A stretch of DNA of 64,000 bases from assembly GCA_035456105.1 (NCBI GenBank), contig DATIDV010000025.1, positions 62,001-126,000 of the forward strand. Reading direction: 5' to 3'. Numbering within the stretch: the stretch's first letter is position 1; every line of letters starts with the position of its first letter. This document shows, piece by piece, positions 1 through 7,961 of this stretch. Made by a program: the position numbers and the translations under genes. This stretch comes from Viridibacterium sp035456105 (GTDB lineage Bacteria; Pseudomonadota; Gammaproteobacteria; Burkholderiales; Rhodocyclaceae). The notes under the pieces are model-generated. The model saw only the letters and a list, made by a program, of their open reading frames with translations, did no database searches and was not told the DNA's origin.

Positions 1-113
1 TGAAAGCCCGCAAGGACGCCTTGCGCGGACTTGATGGTGCATTCGATCCTGGGGCTGTGCGTCGCAAGCCGGCACGGCGTCGTGCCGAGGCTGTGCAAAA
101 GCTCGCAGCCTGA
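1..113 (+). CDS. C-terminal end of an unidentified gene (partial)
   Basis: An open frame enters from the left edge and stops with TGA at 111-113. The visible 36 residues are rich in Lys, Arg and Ala (for example RRKPARRRAEAVQKLAA at the very end), a basic low-complexity tail. A good intrinsic terminator follows 35 bases downstream, which supports a real transcript ending here. The family cannot be recognised from the tail alone. Confidence 0.5.
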   Translation, partial: KARKDALRGLDGAFDPGAVRRKPARRRAEAVQKLAA

Positions 114-147
114 CCAAGTACGTAACTGAGTGAAGATTGAGCCAGCA

Positions 148-185
148 GGCCGCTTGACCCTTGCGGGGAGAAGCGGCCCTTTTTT
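148..185 (+). terminator. Rho-independent terminator after the left-edge gene
   Basis: The 8-bp arms GGCCGCTT (148-155) and AAGCGGCC (171-178) form a hairpin, followed by a C and a run of six T. It separates the left-edge gene from moeB. Confidence 0.85.
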
Positions 186-231
186 GCTTTCCGGCGACCA
201 CGCATCGCGGCGTCGCGCGTAAACTCAAGGC

Positions 232-978
232 ATGAACGACGACCAGCTGCTGCGTTACTCCCGCCACATCCTGCTGCCTGAACTCGACATCGCCGGGCAG
301 GAGGCTATTCTCAGAAGCCGGGTGCTGATCGTCGGCGCTGGCGGCCTCGGCTCACCAGCCGCCATGTATCTCGCATCGGCGGGGGTCGGCACCATCATCC
401 TGGCTGACGGTGATACGGTCGACCTAACCAATCTGCAACGTCAGATCATGCATCGCAACGATTCCGTCGGCCGCTTCAAGGCCGAATCCGGACGCGACAT
501 GCTGGCGGCGCTCAATCCCGAAACGATTGCTGTCGCGCTACCGCAGCGCCTCGATGGTGGTTTGCTCGATGCGCACATCTGCGAAGCGGATGTGGTGCTC
601 GATTGCACTGACAACTTCGCCACGCGTCATGCCATCAATCGCGCCTGCGTGAAATTCGCCAAGCCGCTGGTGTCGGGTGCAGCCGTACGCTTCGATGGGC
701 AGCTCTCCGTCTTCGACAAACGGAATCCGGACAACCCTTGTTACCACTGCCTCTTTCCTGACGGCGAAGATGTCGAGGAAACGCGTTGTGCGGTGATGGG
801 GGTCTTCGCGCCGATCACTGGCATCGTGGGGACGATGCAGGCAGCGGAGGCTTTGAAGGTGATCACCGGCTGTGGTGAGCCTCTGGTGGGGCGGCTGTTG
901 CTCGTCAATGCGCTTGGCATGGAGTTGCGCACAGTGCGTTATGGCCGGGACAAGGAGTGCGCCGTGTGCGCTAGGTAG
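232..978 (+). CDS. moeB: MoeB/ThiF/HesA-family sulfur-carrier adenylyltransferase
   Basis: This E1-like enzyme adenylates the C-terminal glycine of a ubiquitin-like sulfur carrier (MoaD for molybdopterin or ThiS for thiamine) in the cytoplasm. The 248-residue protein has the usual family length. Visible motifs are the nucleotide-binding loop GAGGLGS (35-41), the Arg-Gln pair at 70-71, DCTDNF (124-129), and two zinc CxxC pairs (C170/C173 and C243/C246). No carrier gene is adjacent, so MoeB versus ThiF specificity is inferred rather than shown. The stop codon TAG lies inside the left tip of a palindromic repeat shared with convergent ribD. Confidence 0.88.
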   Translation: MNDDQLLRYSRHILLPELDIAGQEAILRSRVLIVGAGGLGSPAAMYLASAGVGTIILADGDTVDLTNLQRQIMHRNDSVGRFKAESGRDMLAALNPETIAVALPQRLDGGLLDAHICEADVVLDCTDNFATRHAINRACVKFAKPLVSGAAVRFDGQLSVFDKRNPDNPCYHCLFPDGEDVEETRCAVMGVFAPITGIVGTMQAAEALKVITGCGEPLVGRLLLVNALGMELRTVRYGRDKECAVCAR

Positions 979-1080
979 GGCGGAATCCCGAGGGGAGTTC
1001 CGCCGGGTTGGGGCTGATATGTACGCTGCGTATAGCCGCCTTCGGCGGCTGGCGGAACCGCCGAAGGCGTTCCGCCCTAC
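975..1080. repeat. REPIN-like double palindrome between moeB and ribD
   Basis: The element starts with GTAGGGCGGAA (975-985) and ends with its exact reverse complement TTCCGCCCTAC (1070-1080). Inside are two stem-loops with the same arms: GGCGGAA/TTCCGCC at 979-985 with 998-1004, and at 1051-1057 with 1070-1076. They are separated by a spacer carrying a third short palindrome (GCCGCC TTC GGCGGC). This resembles the dispersed intergenic REP/REPIN repeats of proteobacteria. It fills the whole space between the convergent genes and probably also acts as a bidirectional terminator. Confidence 0.7.
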
Positions 1081-2168
1081 GTGGGCCGCGCCAGGATGCG
1101 CAGATCTTCACCCACTTGCTCGACGGAATGAAAGCGCAGCTCGATGCGCTCTTCGAGCGTTTCGAGTGCTGGCAGCATGGCGAGGCCGCGCGCAGGATCG
1201 CCTAGAAAAGTCGGAGCGAGATAGAGCAGGTACTCGTCCACGAGTCCCGATTGCATGAAGGCGGCATTCAGTTCCGCGCCCGCTTCGACGAGCAATTCGT
1301 TCGTCCCTTGCTGGCCGAGAACGGGGAGCAGGGCGACGATATCCACGCGCCCATCTTCGGCAGGCAGGTGCAGGATTTCCGCGCCGGTGGTTTCCAATTC
1401 ATGGCGACGTTTCGCGTTATTGCTGGCGGTGACGATCAGTGTGTTGCTGCCTTGCAGGATGCTGGCATCCGCGGGCGTGCGCAACTGGCTGTCGAGCACG
1501 ATGCGGCGTGGCTGACGTGGTGTTTGGACGGCACGCACATTCATCGAGGGATTGTCGGCAAGCACAGTGCCAATGCCGGTCAGGATTGCACATGATCTGG
1601 CGCGCCAGTGATGCGCGTCGGCACGCGCCGCTTCGCTGGTAATCCATTTGCTTACACCGTTGGCCAGCGCTGTCTTGCCGTCGAGCGAGGCGGCGATCTT
1701 GAGGCGCACGAAGGGTCGTCCGCGCACGATGCGCGATATGAAACCTTCATTTATTGCACGTGCTTCATCTTGGAGCAGACCTGAAGTGACCGCGATACCT
1801 GCAGCGGCTAATCGTTCGAAGCCTTTGCCGGAGACGAGAGGGTTTGGGTCCTCCAGTGCTGCGACAACGCGAGTGATGCCCGCACTCGAGATCGCATCAC
1901 AGCAGGGGGGGGTGCGACCAAAGTGGGAGCAGGGTTCAAGCGTGACATAGGCGGTGGCGCCAATCACCGATTTTCCGCGCGCGGCCGCGTCGAGAAGGGC
2001 CTGGATTTCGGCGTGGTTCTGTCCGGCAGGCTGGGTCCAGCCTTCGCCGATGATTTCACCCGCTTCGTCGACGATGACGCAGCCGACGCGTGGATTCGGA
2101 GTGGTGGTGTAAAGGCCGCGTTCGGCAAGCGCCAGCGCGCGACGCATGTAGTCCTCGGGCGCGAGCAT
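1077..2168 (-). CDS. ribD: Bifunctional riboflavin deaminase/reductase RibD
   Basis: Catalyses deamination of diaminohydroxyphosphoribosylaminopyrimidine and then reduction of the ribosyl side chain in riboflavin synthesis. The 363-residue protein has the N-terminal zinc deaminase signature HAE (52-54) with PCSHFGRTPPC (79-89), and a C-terminal reductase domain beginning near RPFVRLKIAASLDGK (about 150 onward). It starts three bases downstream of nrdR on the same strand, consistent with a glyA-nrdR-ribD transcript. Its TAG stop is formed by the outer tip of the palindromic repeat at 975-1080. Confidence 0.93.
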   Translation of the reverse strand: MLAPEDYMRRALALAERGLYTTTPNPRVGCVIVDEAGEIIGEGWTQPAGQNHAEIQALLDAAARGKSVIGATAYVTLEPCSHFGRTPPCCDAISSAGITRVVAALEDPNPLVSGKGFERLAAAGIAVTSGLLQDEARAINEGFISRIVRGRPFVRLKIAASLDGKTALANGVSKWITSEAARADAHHWRARSCAILTGIGTVLADNPSMNVRAVQTPRQPRRIVLDSQLRTPADASILQGSNTLIVTASNNAKRRHELETTGAEILHLPAEDGRVDIVALLPVLGQQGTNELLVEAGAELNAAFMQSGLVDEYLLYLAPTFLGDPARGLAMLPALETLEERIELRFHSVEQVGEDLRILARPT

Positions 2169-2171
2169 CGC

Positions 2172-2657
2172 TCAGACCTTGCCGCGAGGTTTTGGTTTGG
2201 GTTTGACGTGGGGGGCGAGCTCGCGAATTACCTCGGCAAACTCTTCTGCATCCTCGAAATTGCGATACACCGAGGCGAAGCGGATGTAGGCGATCTTGTC
2301 GAGACGCTTGAGTTCACGCATGACGAGTTCGCCGACTTTGTCTGAGGGAATTTCACGTTCGCCCATTGCCAGCAGACGGCCTTCGATGCGTTCGATAGCG
2401 CTGTCCACGCTCTCTGCCGTGACGGGGCGTTTGCGTAGTGCCAGCTTCATGCTGGCGAGCACCTTGTCGCGGTCGAACTCCGTTCGGCTGCCGTTTTTCT
2501 TGACGATTTGCGGCAGCTTGAGTTCGATGCGCTCGTAGGTGGTGAAGCGTTTGTCGCATTCTCCGCAGCGCCGACGACGACGGATGATGTCGCCCTCATC
2601 GTTCTCACGCGTATCGGTGACTTGCGTGGAAGGTACGCCGCAGAAAGGACATTTCAT
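2172..2657 (-). CDS. nrdR: Transcriptional repressor NrdR
   Basis: Nucleotide-sensing repressor of ribonucleotide reductase genes. The 161 residues comprise a zinc ribbon at the N terminus (C3, C6, C31, C34; CPFC and CGEC) with the basic stretch RRRRR, and then an ATP-cone domain (roughly 49-139). Most family members are about 150 residues; here a basic Pro/Lys tail extends the C terminus. It lies between glyA and ribD, the common arrangement in this class of bacteria. Confidence 0.93.
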   Translation of the reverse strand: MKCPFCGVPSTQVTDTRENDEGDIIRRRRRCGECDKRFTTYERIELKLPQIVKKNGSRTEFDRDKVLASMKLALRKRPVTAESVDSAIERIEGRLLAMGEREIPSDKVGELVMRELKRLDKIAYIRFASVYRNFEDAEEFAEVIRELAPHVKPKPKPRGKV

Positions 2658-2680
2658 GAATCGTGTCGCCGGATGTGAAA

Positions 2681-2703
2681 CGGGGCAACATCAAGTTGCC
2701 CCG
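2681..2703 (-). terminator. Hairpin between glyA and nrdR
   Basis: CGGGGCAAC (2681-2689) and GTTGCCCCG (2695-2703) form a perfect 9-bp stem with a 5-base loop. On the transcribed strand only three T follow, so it is a weak or partial terminator, or an RNA-processing or attenuation point between glyA and nrdR. Confidence 0.45.
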
Positions 2704-2715
2704 TAGTGATGAGAC

Positions 2716-3966
2716 TTACGCGCCGTATACCGGGAATTTCTTGCACAGTGCGCTGACTTCTTCACGCACACGTGCCAGCACGGCCTCGTCGTTCGGTGCG
2801 TCGAGCACGTCGGCGATGAGGTGAGCGACACGTTCAGCTTCGATCTCGGTGAAACCGCGCGTGGTCATGGCCGGGCTGCCGATGCGGATGCCGGAGGTCA
2901 CGAAGGGTTTTTCAGGGTCCTTCGGAATCGCGTTCTTGTTGACGGTAATGTGGGCCTTGCCGAGGGCGGCTTCGGCTTCCTTCCCGTTGATGTTCTTCGA
3001 GCGCAGGTCAACGAGGAACACGTGGCTTTCGGTGCGACCCGACACGATACGCAGACCGCGTTGTTCGGACAGCACACGGGCCATGACCAGCGCATTGGAG
3101 ACAACCTGTTCCTGATACTGACGGAATTCAGGGGTTGCAGCTTCCTTGAAAGCCACAGCCTTGGCTGCGATGACGTGCATCAGCGGGCCGCCTTGCAGCC
3201 CCGGGAAAATTGCCGAGTTCAATGCCTTCTCGTGCTCGGCCTTCATCAGGATCACGCCACCACGCGGGCCGCGCAACGTCTTGTGGGTGGTCGAGGTGAC
3301 CACGTCGGCATGCGGTACCGGATTCGGGTAGATGCCTGCAGCGATCAGGCCGGCGTAGTGTGCCATGTCGACCCAGAAGATCGCGCCGACGGCCTTGGCA
3401 ACCTTGGCGAAGCGTTCGAAGTCGATGCGCAGCGCATAGGCCGAAGCACCGGCGATGATGATGCGTGGCTTGTGTTCGTGGGCCAGACGTTCCATCTGGT
3501 CGTAGTCGATCTCTTCCTTGTCCGTCAGGCCATACGAGATAGCGTTGAACCACTTGCCGGACATGTTCAGCGCCATGCCGTGCGTAAGGTGGCCGCCTTC
3601 GGCCAGGCTCATGCCCAGAACGGTGTCGCCGGGCTTGGCAAATGCCATAAGCACAGCCTGGTTGGCTTGCGAGCCGGAGTTCGGCTGGACGTTGGCGGCT
3701 TCGGCGCCGAAGAGCTTCTTCAGGCGGTCGATGGCGATCTGTTCTGCAATGTCCACATACTCGCAGCCACCGTAGTAGCGCTTGCCGGGGTAGCCCTCCG
3801 CGTACTTGTTGGTCAGCTGGGAGCCTTGGGCTTCCATCACAGCACAGCTGACGTAGTTTTCGGAGGCGATCAGCTCGATGTGATCTTCCTGGCGCTTGTT
3901 TTCCGACGTGATGGCGGCAAAAAGTTCAGGATCGGCTTTGGAGAGAGTATTGGCTTTGGAGAACAT
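2716..3966 (-). CDS. glyA: Serine hydroxymethyltransferase
   Basis: PLP enzyme interconverting serine and glycine while charging tetrahydrofolate with a one-carbon unit. The 416 residues match the family length. The PLP lysine is K229 in TSTTHKTLRGPRGG, and the start MFSKANTLSKADPELF fits family N termini. It heads the minus-strand glyA-nrdR-ribD cluster, with about 170 bases of promoter-sized space before the next gene. Confidence 0.96.
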   Translation of the reverse strand: MFSKANTLSKADPELFAAITSENKRQEDHIELIASENYVSCAVMEAQGSQLTNKYAEGYPGKRYYGGCEYVDIAEQIAIDRLKKLFGAEAANVQPNSGSQANQAVLMAFAKPGDTVLGMSLAEGGHLTHGMALNMSGKWFNAISYGLTDKEEIDYDQMERLAHEHKPRIIIAGASAYALRIDFERFAKVAKAVGAIFWVDMAHYAGLIAAGIYPNPVPHADVVTSTTHKTLRGPRGGVILMKAEHEKALNSAIFPGLQGGPLMHVIAAKAVAFKEAATPEFRQYQEQVVSNALVMARVLSEQRGLRIVSGRTESHVFLVDLRSKNINGKEAEAALGKAHITVNKNAIPKDPEKPFVTSGIRIGSPAMTTRGFTEIEAERVAHLIADVLDAPNDEAVLARVREEVSALCKKFPVYGA

Positions 3967-4134
3967 GTGGGCTTGTCCGCTTGTGGGGCGAAGAATCGCT
4001 GGGGGAAACGCAGATGGAAACTAAGGCGCGAATAATACCGCGTGAACAGGGGTTCAAGCCATTGGATCGGGCATGAAATAAACTCAAACCGGCGTGAATG
4101 GGGCTCATGGATGGGCGCCCAAGAGCCCGTCGGA

Positions 4135-4803
4135 TCAAACTTTCAACTCGTCCAGACTGCCATCGAGGTGGCGCTGATCGTCCCAGGCTTCAAGGCCCCA
4201 GACGCCATCTGTCCGTACTAGCCAATTCAGCGCTGCGTTGCCGAGTTCGAAATCGCGACGCAGATCGAGCGCCATGCCGGTGACGTAACGTCGGGCTGCG
4301 TCGAGCACGCCTCCGTGAGCAACCAGCAATATGGTCTGGCCGATATGCCTGTCAGCCAGGTCGTCGAGTACGGTGGCAATGCGCTCGAAACACTGGCGCA
4401 GGCTCTCGCCTTCGGGCGGGACGAAGTCAGGCTCGCGGCGCGTGACTCTGGCCTGCATATCAGGGAACCGCAGTTCCGCCTCCTGTCGCGTCAAGCCCTG
4501 GAAGATGCCGAAATTTCGTTCCCGCACCGCAGGGAGCTGGATAACAGCAAGACCGAGTTGGTCGGCGACCTGTTCAGCCGTTTCCAGCGCGCGGGAGAGG
4601 TCAGAGCTGTAGATTGCTTCGAATTGCGCGTCGACCAGTGTCTCGGCGAGGGCCAATGCCTGGGCACGGCCATTGGCATTGAGAGGAATGTCCTGGTGCC
4701 CCTGCAAACGACGTTCGACATTCCAGTCGGTTTCCCCGTGGCGGACCAGGCAGATGCGCGTCTGGGGGACGGAAGACGGGCTGGGCGCAGGAATCTGATG
4801 CAT
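4135..4803 (-). CDS. Histidine phosphatase family protein (phosphoglycerate mutase-like)
   Basis: Phosphohydrolase of the RHGE superfamily. The signature RHGETDWN lies about 21 residues in, and a second catalytic His occurs in LLVAHGG near the C terminus. The substrate is unknown; relatives act as phosphoglycerate mutases, alpha-ribazole phosphatase or general phosphatases. I chose the ATG at 4803. A TTG at 4845 would add 14 residues but lies farther from the domain than is usual and has no clear ribosome site. It stands alone between glyA and a divergent TRAP operon. Confidence 0.82.
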   Translation of the reverse strand: MHQIPAPSPSSVPQTRICLVRHGETDWNVERRLQGHQDIPLNANGRAQALALAETLVDAQFEAIYSSDLSRALETAEQVADQLGLAVIQLPAVRERNFGIFQGLTRQEAELRFPDMQARVTRREPDFVPPEGESLRQCFERIATVLDDLADRHIGQTILLVAHGGVLDAARRYVTGMALDLRRDFELGNAALNWLVRTDGVWGLEAWDDQRHLDGSLDELKV

Positions 4804-5082
4804 TGCAGAACGGCCGGACAGGAGGATTCGCGCATGATACGCCAACGGATTTTCCCGAACAGTTCAGGCGCATGCCCGCGGCTTCAAGTGGCGACACAGG
4901 GGCGGGCAATGTCAGTATCCTTGCGCCCAGCCGGAGGAGGGGCTTGTAAGGACTTTGCAAGCCTCATGCGTTGCAATGCCCGGCCCTGACAAGAATAGAA
5001 ACCAGATACATAGAGACACACAGAGTCGGTGTCGATAAGCCAACGGCAAGGACGCGGGTGGCGTCAAAGGAGGAAGTGAAAC

Positions 5083-5703
5083 ATGCCGGTTTTTCTGAGG
5101 TTTTCGCGCGGCGTTGATGCGCTCAATGAGTGGATTGCTGGCCGGGTCATCTGGCTGGTATTGCTTGTCACGCTGATCAGCGCGGGCAATGCCATCGTGC
5201 GCAAGGTATTCAACACCAGTTCGAACAGCCTGCTGGAAATCCAGTGGTACCTGTTCTCAGCGATCTTCCTGCTGTGCGCTGGCTATGCGCTGTTACGCAA
5301 TGCGCATGTGCGCATCGACCTCATCACTAGCCGGCTCGGCGCGCGTGGCACGGCTTGGGTCGACATTCTCGGCACATTGTTTTTCCTGCTGCCCGCTGCA
5401 GCAATGATTGCGTGGTTCTCCTGGGGCGTCTTCGTCGAGGCCTGGCAGAGTGGCGAAGTCTCTGCCAATCAAGGTGGGTTGATTTTCTGGCCTGCGCGTC
5501 TTCTGGTGCCGGTCGGTTTCGGCTTGCTGATCCTGCAAGGCTTGTCAGAACTCATCAAGCGCGTCGGTTTCCTGACCGGCCACCTCGCGGCGCCAGTCAC
5601 GCAAGTCGACGGACCTTCGGAAGAAGAGGCGCTGGCCGAAGAAATCCGCCGTACGCGCAAGCTCGATGCAAATGAAGGTAGTGCGGAAGGCGGTGCCCAA
5701 TGA
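5083..5703 (+). CDS. dctQ: TRAP transporter small membrane subunit (DctQ type)
   Basis: Small integral subunit of a tripartite ATP-independent periplasmic transporter that takes up organic acids or similar solutes using an ion gradient. Four hydrophobic segments (about 18-40, 52-70, 93-113 and 133-160) and the motif LEIQWYLFSAIFLL typify DctQ. The C-terminal 40 residues are hydrophilic and acidic. A strong ribosome site (AAAGGAGGA) precedes the ATG. It overlaps dctM by ATGA. No DctP binding protein is encoded next to it. Confidence 0.88.
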   Translation: MPVFLRFSRGVDALNEWIAGRVIWLVLLVTLISAGNAIVRKVFNTSSNSLLEIQWYLFSAIFLLCAGYALLRNAHVRIDLITSRLGARGTAWVDILGTLFFLLPAAAMIAWFSWGVFVEAWQSGEVSANQGGLIFWPARLLVPVGFGLLILQGLSELIKRVGFLTGHLAAPVTQVDGPSEEEALAEEIRRTRKLDANEGSAEGGAQ

Positions 5704-7430
5704 TTGCCTTCCTGACCGCGAATATCGCACCGCTGATGTTCGGTGCCATGGTGTTGCTCCTGCTGCTGGGCTACCCGGTGGCGTTTTCGCTGGCCGCTTG
5801 TGGTGTCATTTTCGGCTTGGTCGGTATCGAGCTGAATCTGCTGCCGGCCACGCTCTTCCAGGCCATGCCGGATCGCATCTGGGGTGTCATGAGCAATGAC
5901 ACCATGTTGGCGATTCCCTTCTTTACCTTCATGGGACTGATACTCGAACGTAGCGGCATGGCCGAGGATCTGCTCGACACGATCGGTCAGCTCTTCGGGC
6001 CGATTCGCGGCGGTCTGGCATTCGCGGTGATTTTCGTCGGCGCGATGCTGGCCGCAACGACCGGGGTGGTGGCCGCCTCCGTGATTTCGATGGGCTTGAT
6101 CTCGCTGCCCATCATGCTGCGCTATGGCTACGACAAGCGTCTGGCCAGCGGCGTCATCGCCGCATCCGGCACGCTGGCGCAGATCATTCCACCGTCGCTC
6201 GTGCTGATCGTCATGGCCGACCAGCTAGGTCGTTCGGTTGGCGACATGTACAAGGGCGCTTTCGTACCGGGTCTGGTGCTGACGGGCCTCTACACCTTGT
6301 ATGTCATCGGCGTGACGATCGTGCGGCCAAAGTGGGCGCCAGCCTTGCCTGCCGAAGCGCGCACCATCCGCGAGGACAATGGGGATGTCGGCCTGCGCTC
6401 ATTGTTCGTGCTGGTGGCCGTTGCTGTCGCTGCCGCGCTGGCTTTCATGAATACCGCACTGCCTGCCGCGATCATGTCGGCCATGCGGCGAGATGTCGTC
6501 GAACATGTTGCGCTCGACGAGGCCATCGTCATCGGCATGTGCGTCTGGGCGTTGGTGGCCTATGTGTGTGCGCAGGCCAATAGCAGCTTCAAGCTGGGAC
6601 TGCTATCGCGTATGGCCGAGCGCTTTACCTTTGTGCTGATTCCGCCGCTGGCCCTGATCTTCCTCGTGCTCGGTACGATTTTCCTCGGTGTCGCAACGCC
6701 GACCGAGGGCGGCGCGATGGGGGCTTCGGGGGCGCTGTTCATGGCGCTGGCGCGCAAGCGTCTGTCACTGGCGCAACTGCGTCAGGCCATGGAATCAACG
6801 GCGCGCCTGACGACCTTCGTGGTCTTTATTCTGATTGGCTCACGTGTATTCAGCCTGACTTTCTACGGCGTCGATGGGCATCTGTGGGTTGAGCATCTGC
6901 TGGTCAATATGCCCGGTGGGCATCTTGGCTTCCTGATCTTCGTGAACGTGCTGATCTTCGTGCTGGCCTTCTTCCTCGACTTCTTCGAGTTGTCCTTCAT
7001 CGTCGTGCCGCTGCTGGCGCCCGTGGCCGAAAAGCTGGGTATCGATCTGGTGTGGTTCGGAGTGCTGCTGGGCATCAACATGCAGACCTCGTTTATGCAT
7101 CCACCATTCGGTTTCGCACTGTTCTACCTGCGATCCGTTGCGCCGAGGGCTATCAGGACGACGGACATCTACTGGGGTGCCGTGCCTTTCGTGCTGATTC
7201 AGATCATCATGGTTTGCTTGGTGATTGCGTTCCCGCAACTTGTGAATGTCGGCCTGGACAAGACGCAGGAGGTGGATGTCGACAAAGTCGAGATCAATAT
7301 CCAGGATGATTCGCAACCGGCAGAAGTGCCGTCGGAACTTGCGGGAAGCGCGCCAGCGGCGGAAGAGTCAGCGCCTGCGAGTGATGCGGGTAACGACGAC
7401 ATCATGAAGTCGTTCGGTAGCGCGAAGTAA
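5700..7430 (+). CDS. dctM: TRAP transporter large membrane subunit (DctM type, extended)
   Basis: Transport subunit of the same TRAP system. The first 210 residues carry typical DctM blocks (IPFFTFMGLILERSGMAEDLL, GVVAASVISMGLISLPIML, and LAQIIPPSLVLIVMADQLG split across the region). At 576 residues it is much longer than the usual 425 or so. The extra length comes from an insertion of about 120 residues after VRPKWAP with added hydrophobic segments, and from a hydrophilic tail of about 70 residues rich in Asp, Glu, Ala and Pro. The start codon overlaps the dctQ stop, implying coupled translation. The substrate is unknown. Confidence 0.87.
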   Translation: MIAFLTANIAPLMFGAMVLLLLLGYPVAFSLAACGVIFGLVGIELNLLPATLFQAMPDRIWGVMSNDTMLAIPFFTFMGLILERSGMAEDLLDTIGQLFGPIRGGLAFAVIFVGAMLAATTGVVAASVISMGLISLPIMLRYGYDKRLASGVIAASGTLAQIIPPSLVLIVMADQLGRSVGDMYKGAFVPGLVLTGLYTLYVIGVTIVRPKWAPALPAEARTIREDNGDVGLRSLFVLVAVAVAAALAFMNTALPAAIMSAMRRDVVEHVALDEAIVIGMCVWALVAYVCAQANSSFKLGLLSRMAERFTFVLIPPLALIFLVLGTIFLGVATPTEGGAMGASGALFMALARKRLSLAQLRQAMESTARLTTFVVFILIGSRVFSLTFYGVDGHLWVEHLLVNMPGGHLGFLIFVNVLIFVLAFFLDFFELSFIVVPLLAPVAEKLGIDLVWFGVLLGINMQTSFMHPPFGFALFYLRSVAPRAIRTTDIYWGAVPFVLIQIIMVCLVIAFPQLVNVGLDKTQEVDVDKVEINIQDDSQPAEVPSELAGSAPAAEESAPASDAGNDDIMKSFGSAK

Positions 7431-7440
7431 TTGTTTGCCT

Positions 7441-7468
7441 GACACCGCCACTTCAAAGAGGCGGTGTC
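7441..7468. terminator. Hairpin between dctM and the convergent small gene
   Basis: GACACCGCC (7441-7449) and GGCGGTGTC (7460-7468) form a perfect 9-bp stem with a 10-base loop between two converging genes. Neither side has a T tract, so it is a hairpin barrier rather than a classical intrinsic terminator. Confidence 0.5.
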
Positions 7469-7481
7469 GGAGCGAACGGAC

Positions 7482-7718
7482 CTAGGCCTTCTTGCGCTTG
7501 GTGGACTTGACTGCTTCGTCTGTCTTCAACACCAGGACACTGGAATCCACGATTTTCAGGCGCCTCACGTCAAACCAGCGTGACGCAGACATGAACCCAT
7601 CCTGCAGGGCTTTCGCTGACACCAGCGCACGACGCTCGCCGGTGATGTGATCCGCCAGTGCGGTGAGAATGCCTTCAAAGCCGGTAACCTGATCCTTCAC
7701 TTTTTGTCCAAGTATCAT
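7482..7718 (-). CDS. Small KDxxTGFxG protein, phage-type conserved hypothetical
   Basis: A 78-residue protein beginning MILGQKVKDQVTGFEG, with WFDVRRLKIV in the second half and a Lys-rich tail. The pattern VKDxVTGFxG...LxDG...WFDxxRL resembles a family of small proteins, function unknown, common in phages and scattered in bacterial genomes. I chose the ATG at 7718 because AAAGG lies just upstream. An in-frame start at 7802 would add an unrelated 28-residue leader. It stands alone, converging on dctM. Confidence 0.6.
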   Translation of the reverse strand: MILGQKVKDQVTGFEGILTALADHITGERRALVSAKALQDGFMSASRWFDVRRLKIVDSSVLVLKTDEAVKSTKRKKA

Positions 7719-7913
7719 TTCGGTGCCTTTCGTGGTTGAAGTTCTGCGCGATTGCTCGGCGCACTGCTGCCGTCTTGTTGAGTTCTGAAACTCCATGTGC
7801 ATGTTCAGGGAGCGACGTTATGCTAACCGTCTTTTCTGAAGTCGATGGGTATTTCATCCGTCAGGAAGCCATGTGGTGATTGGCAAACGGCGGTATGACG
7901 CCGATCGCACGCC

Positions 7914-7946
7914 AACAAAAAGCCGACCCTCGGGTCGGCTTTTTGT
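7914..7946. terminator. Bidirectional intrinsic terminator after the fumarase gene
   Basis: AACAAAAAGCCGACCC and GGGTCGGCTTTTTGTT form a near-perfect palindrome at 7914-7946 with A/T runs on both sides. It lies 16 bases past the fumarase stop codon. Confidence 0.88.
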
Positions 7947-7961
7947 TGGGCTGAAACTGGC

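Noticed and set aside
2821..4035. A 404-codon frame antisense to glyA
   Set aside because: glyA is unmistakable on the minus strand; this is a shadow frame.
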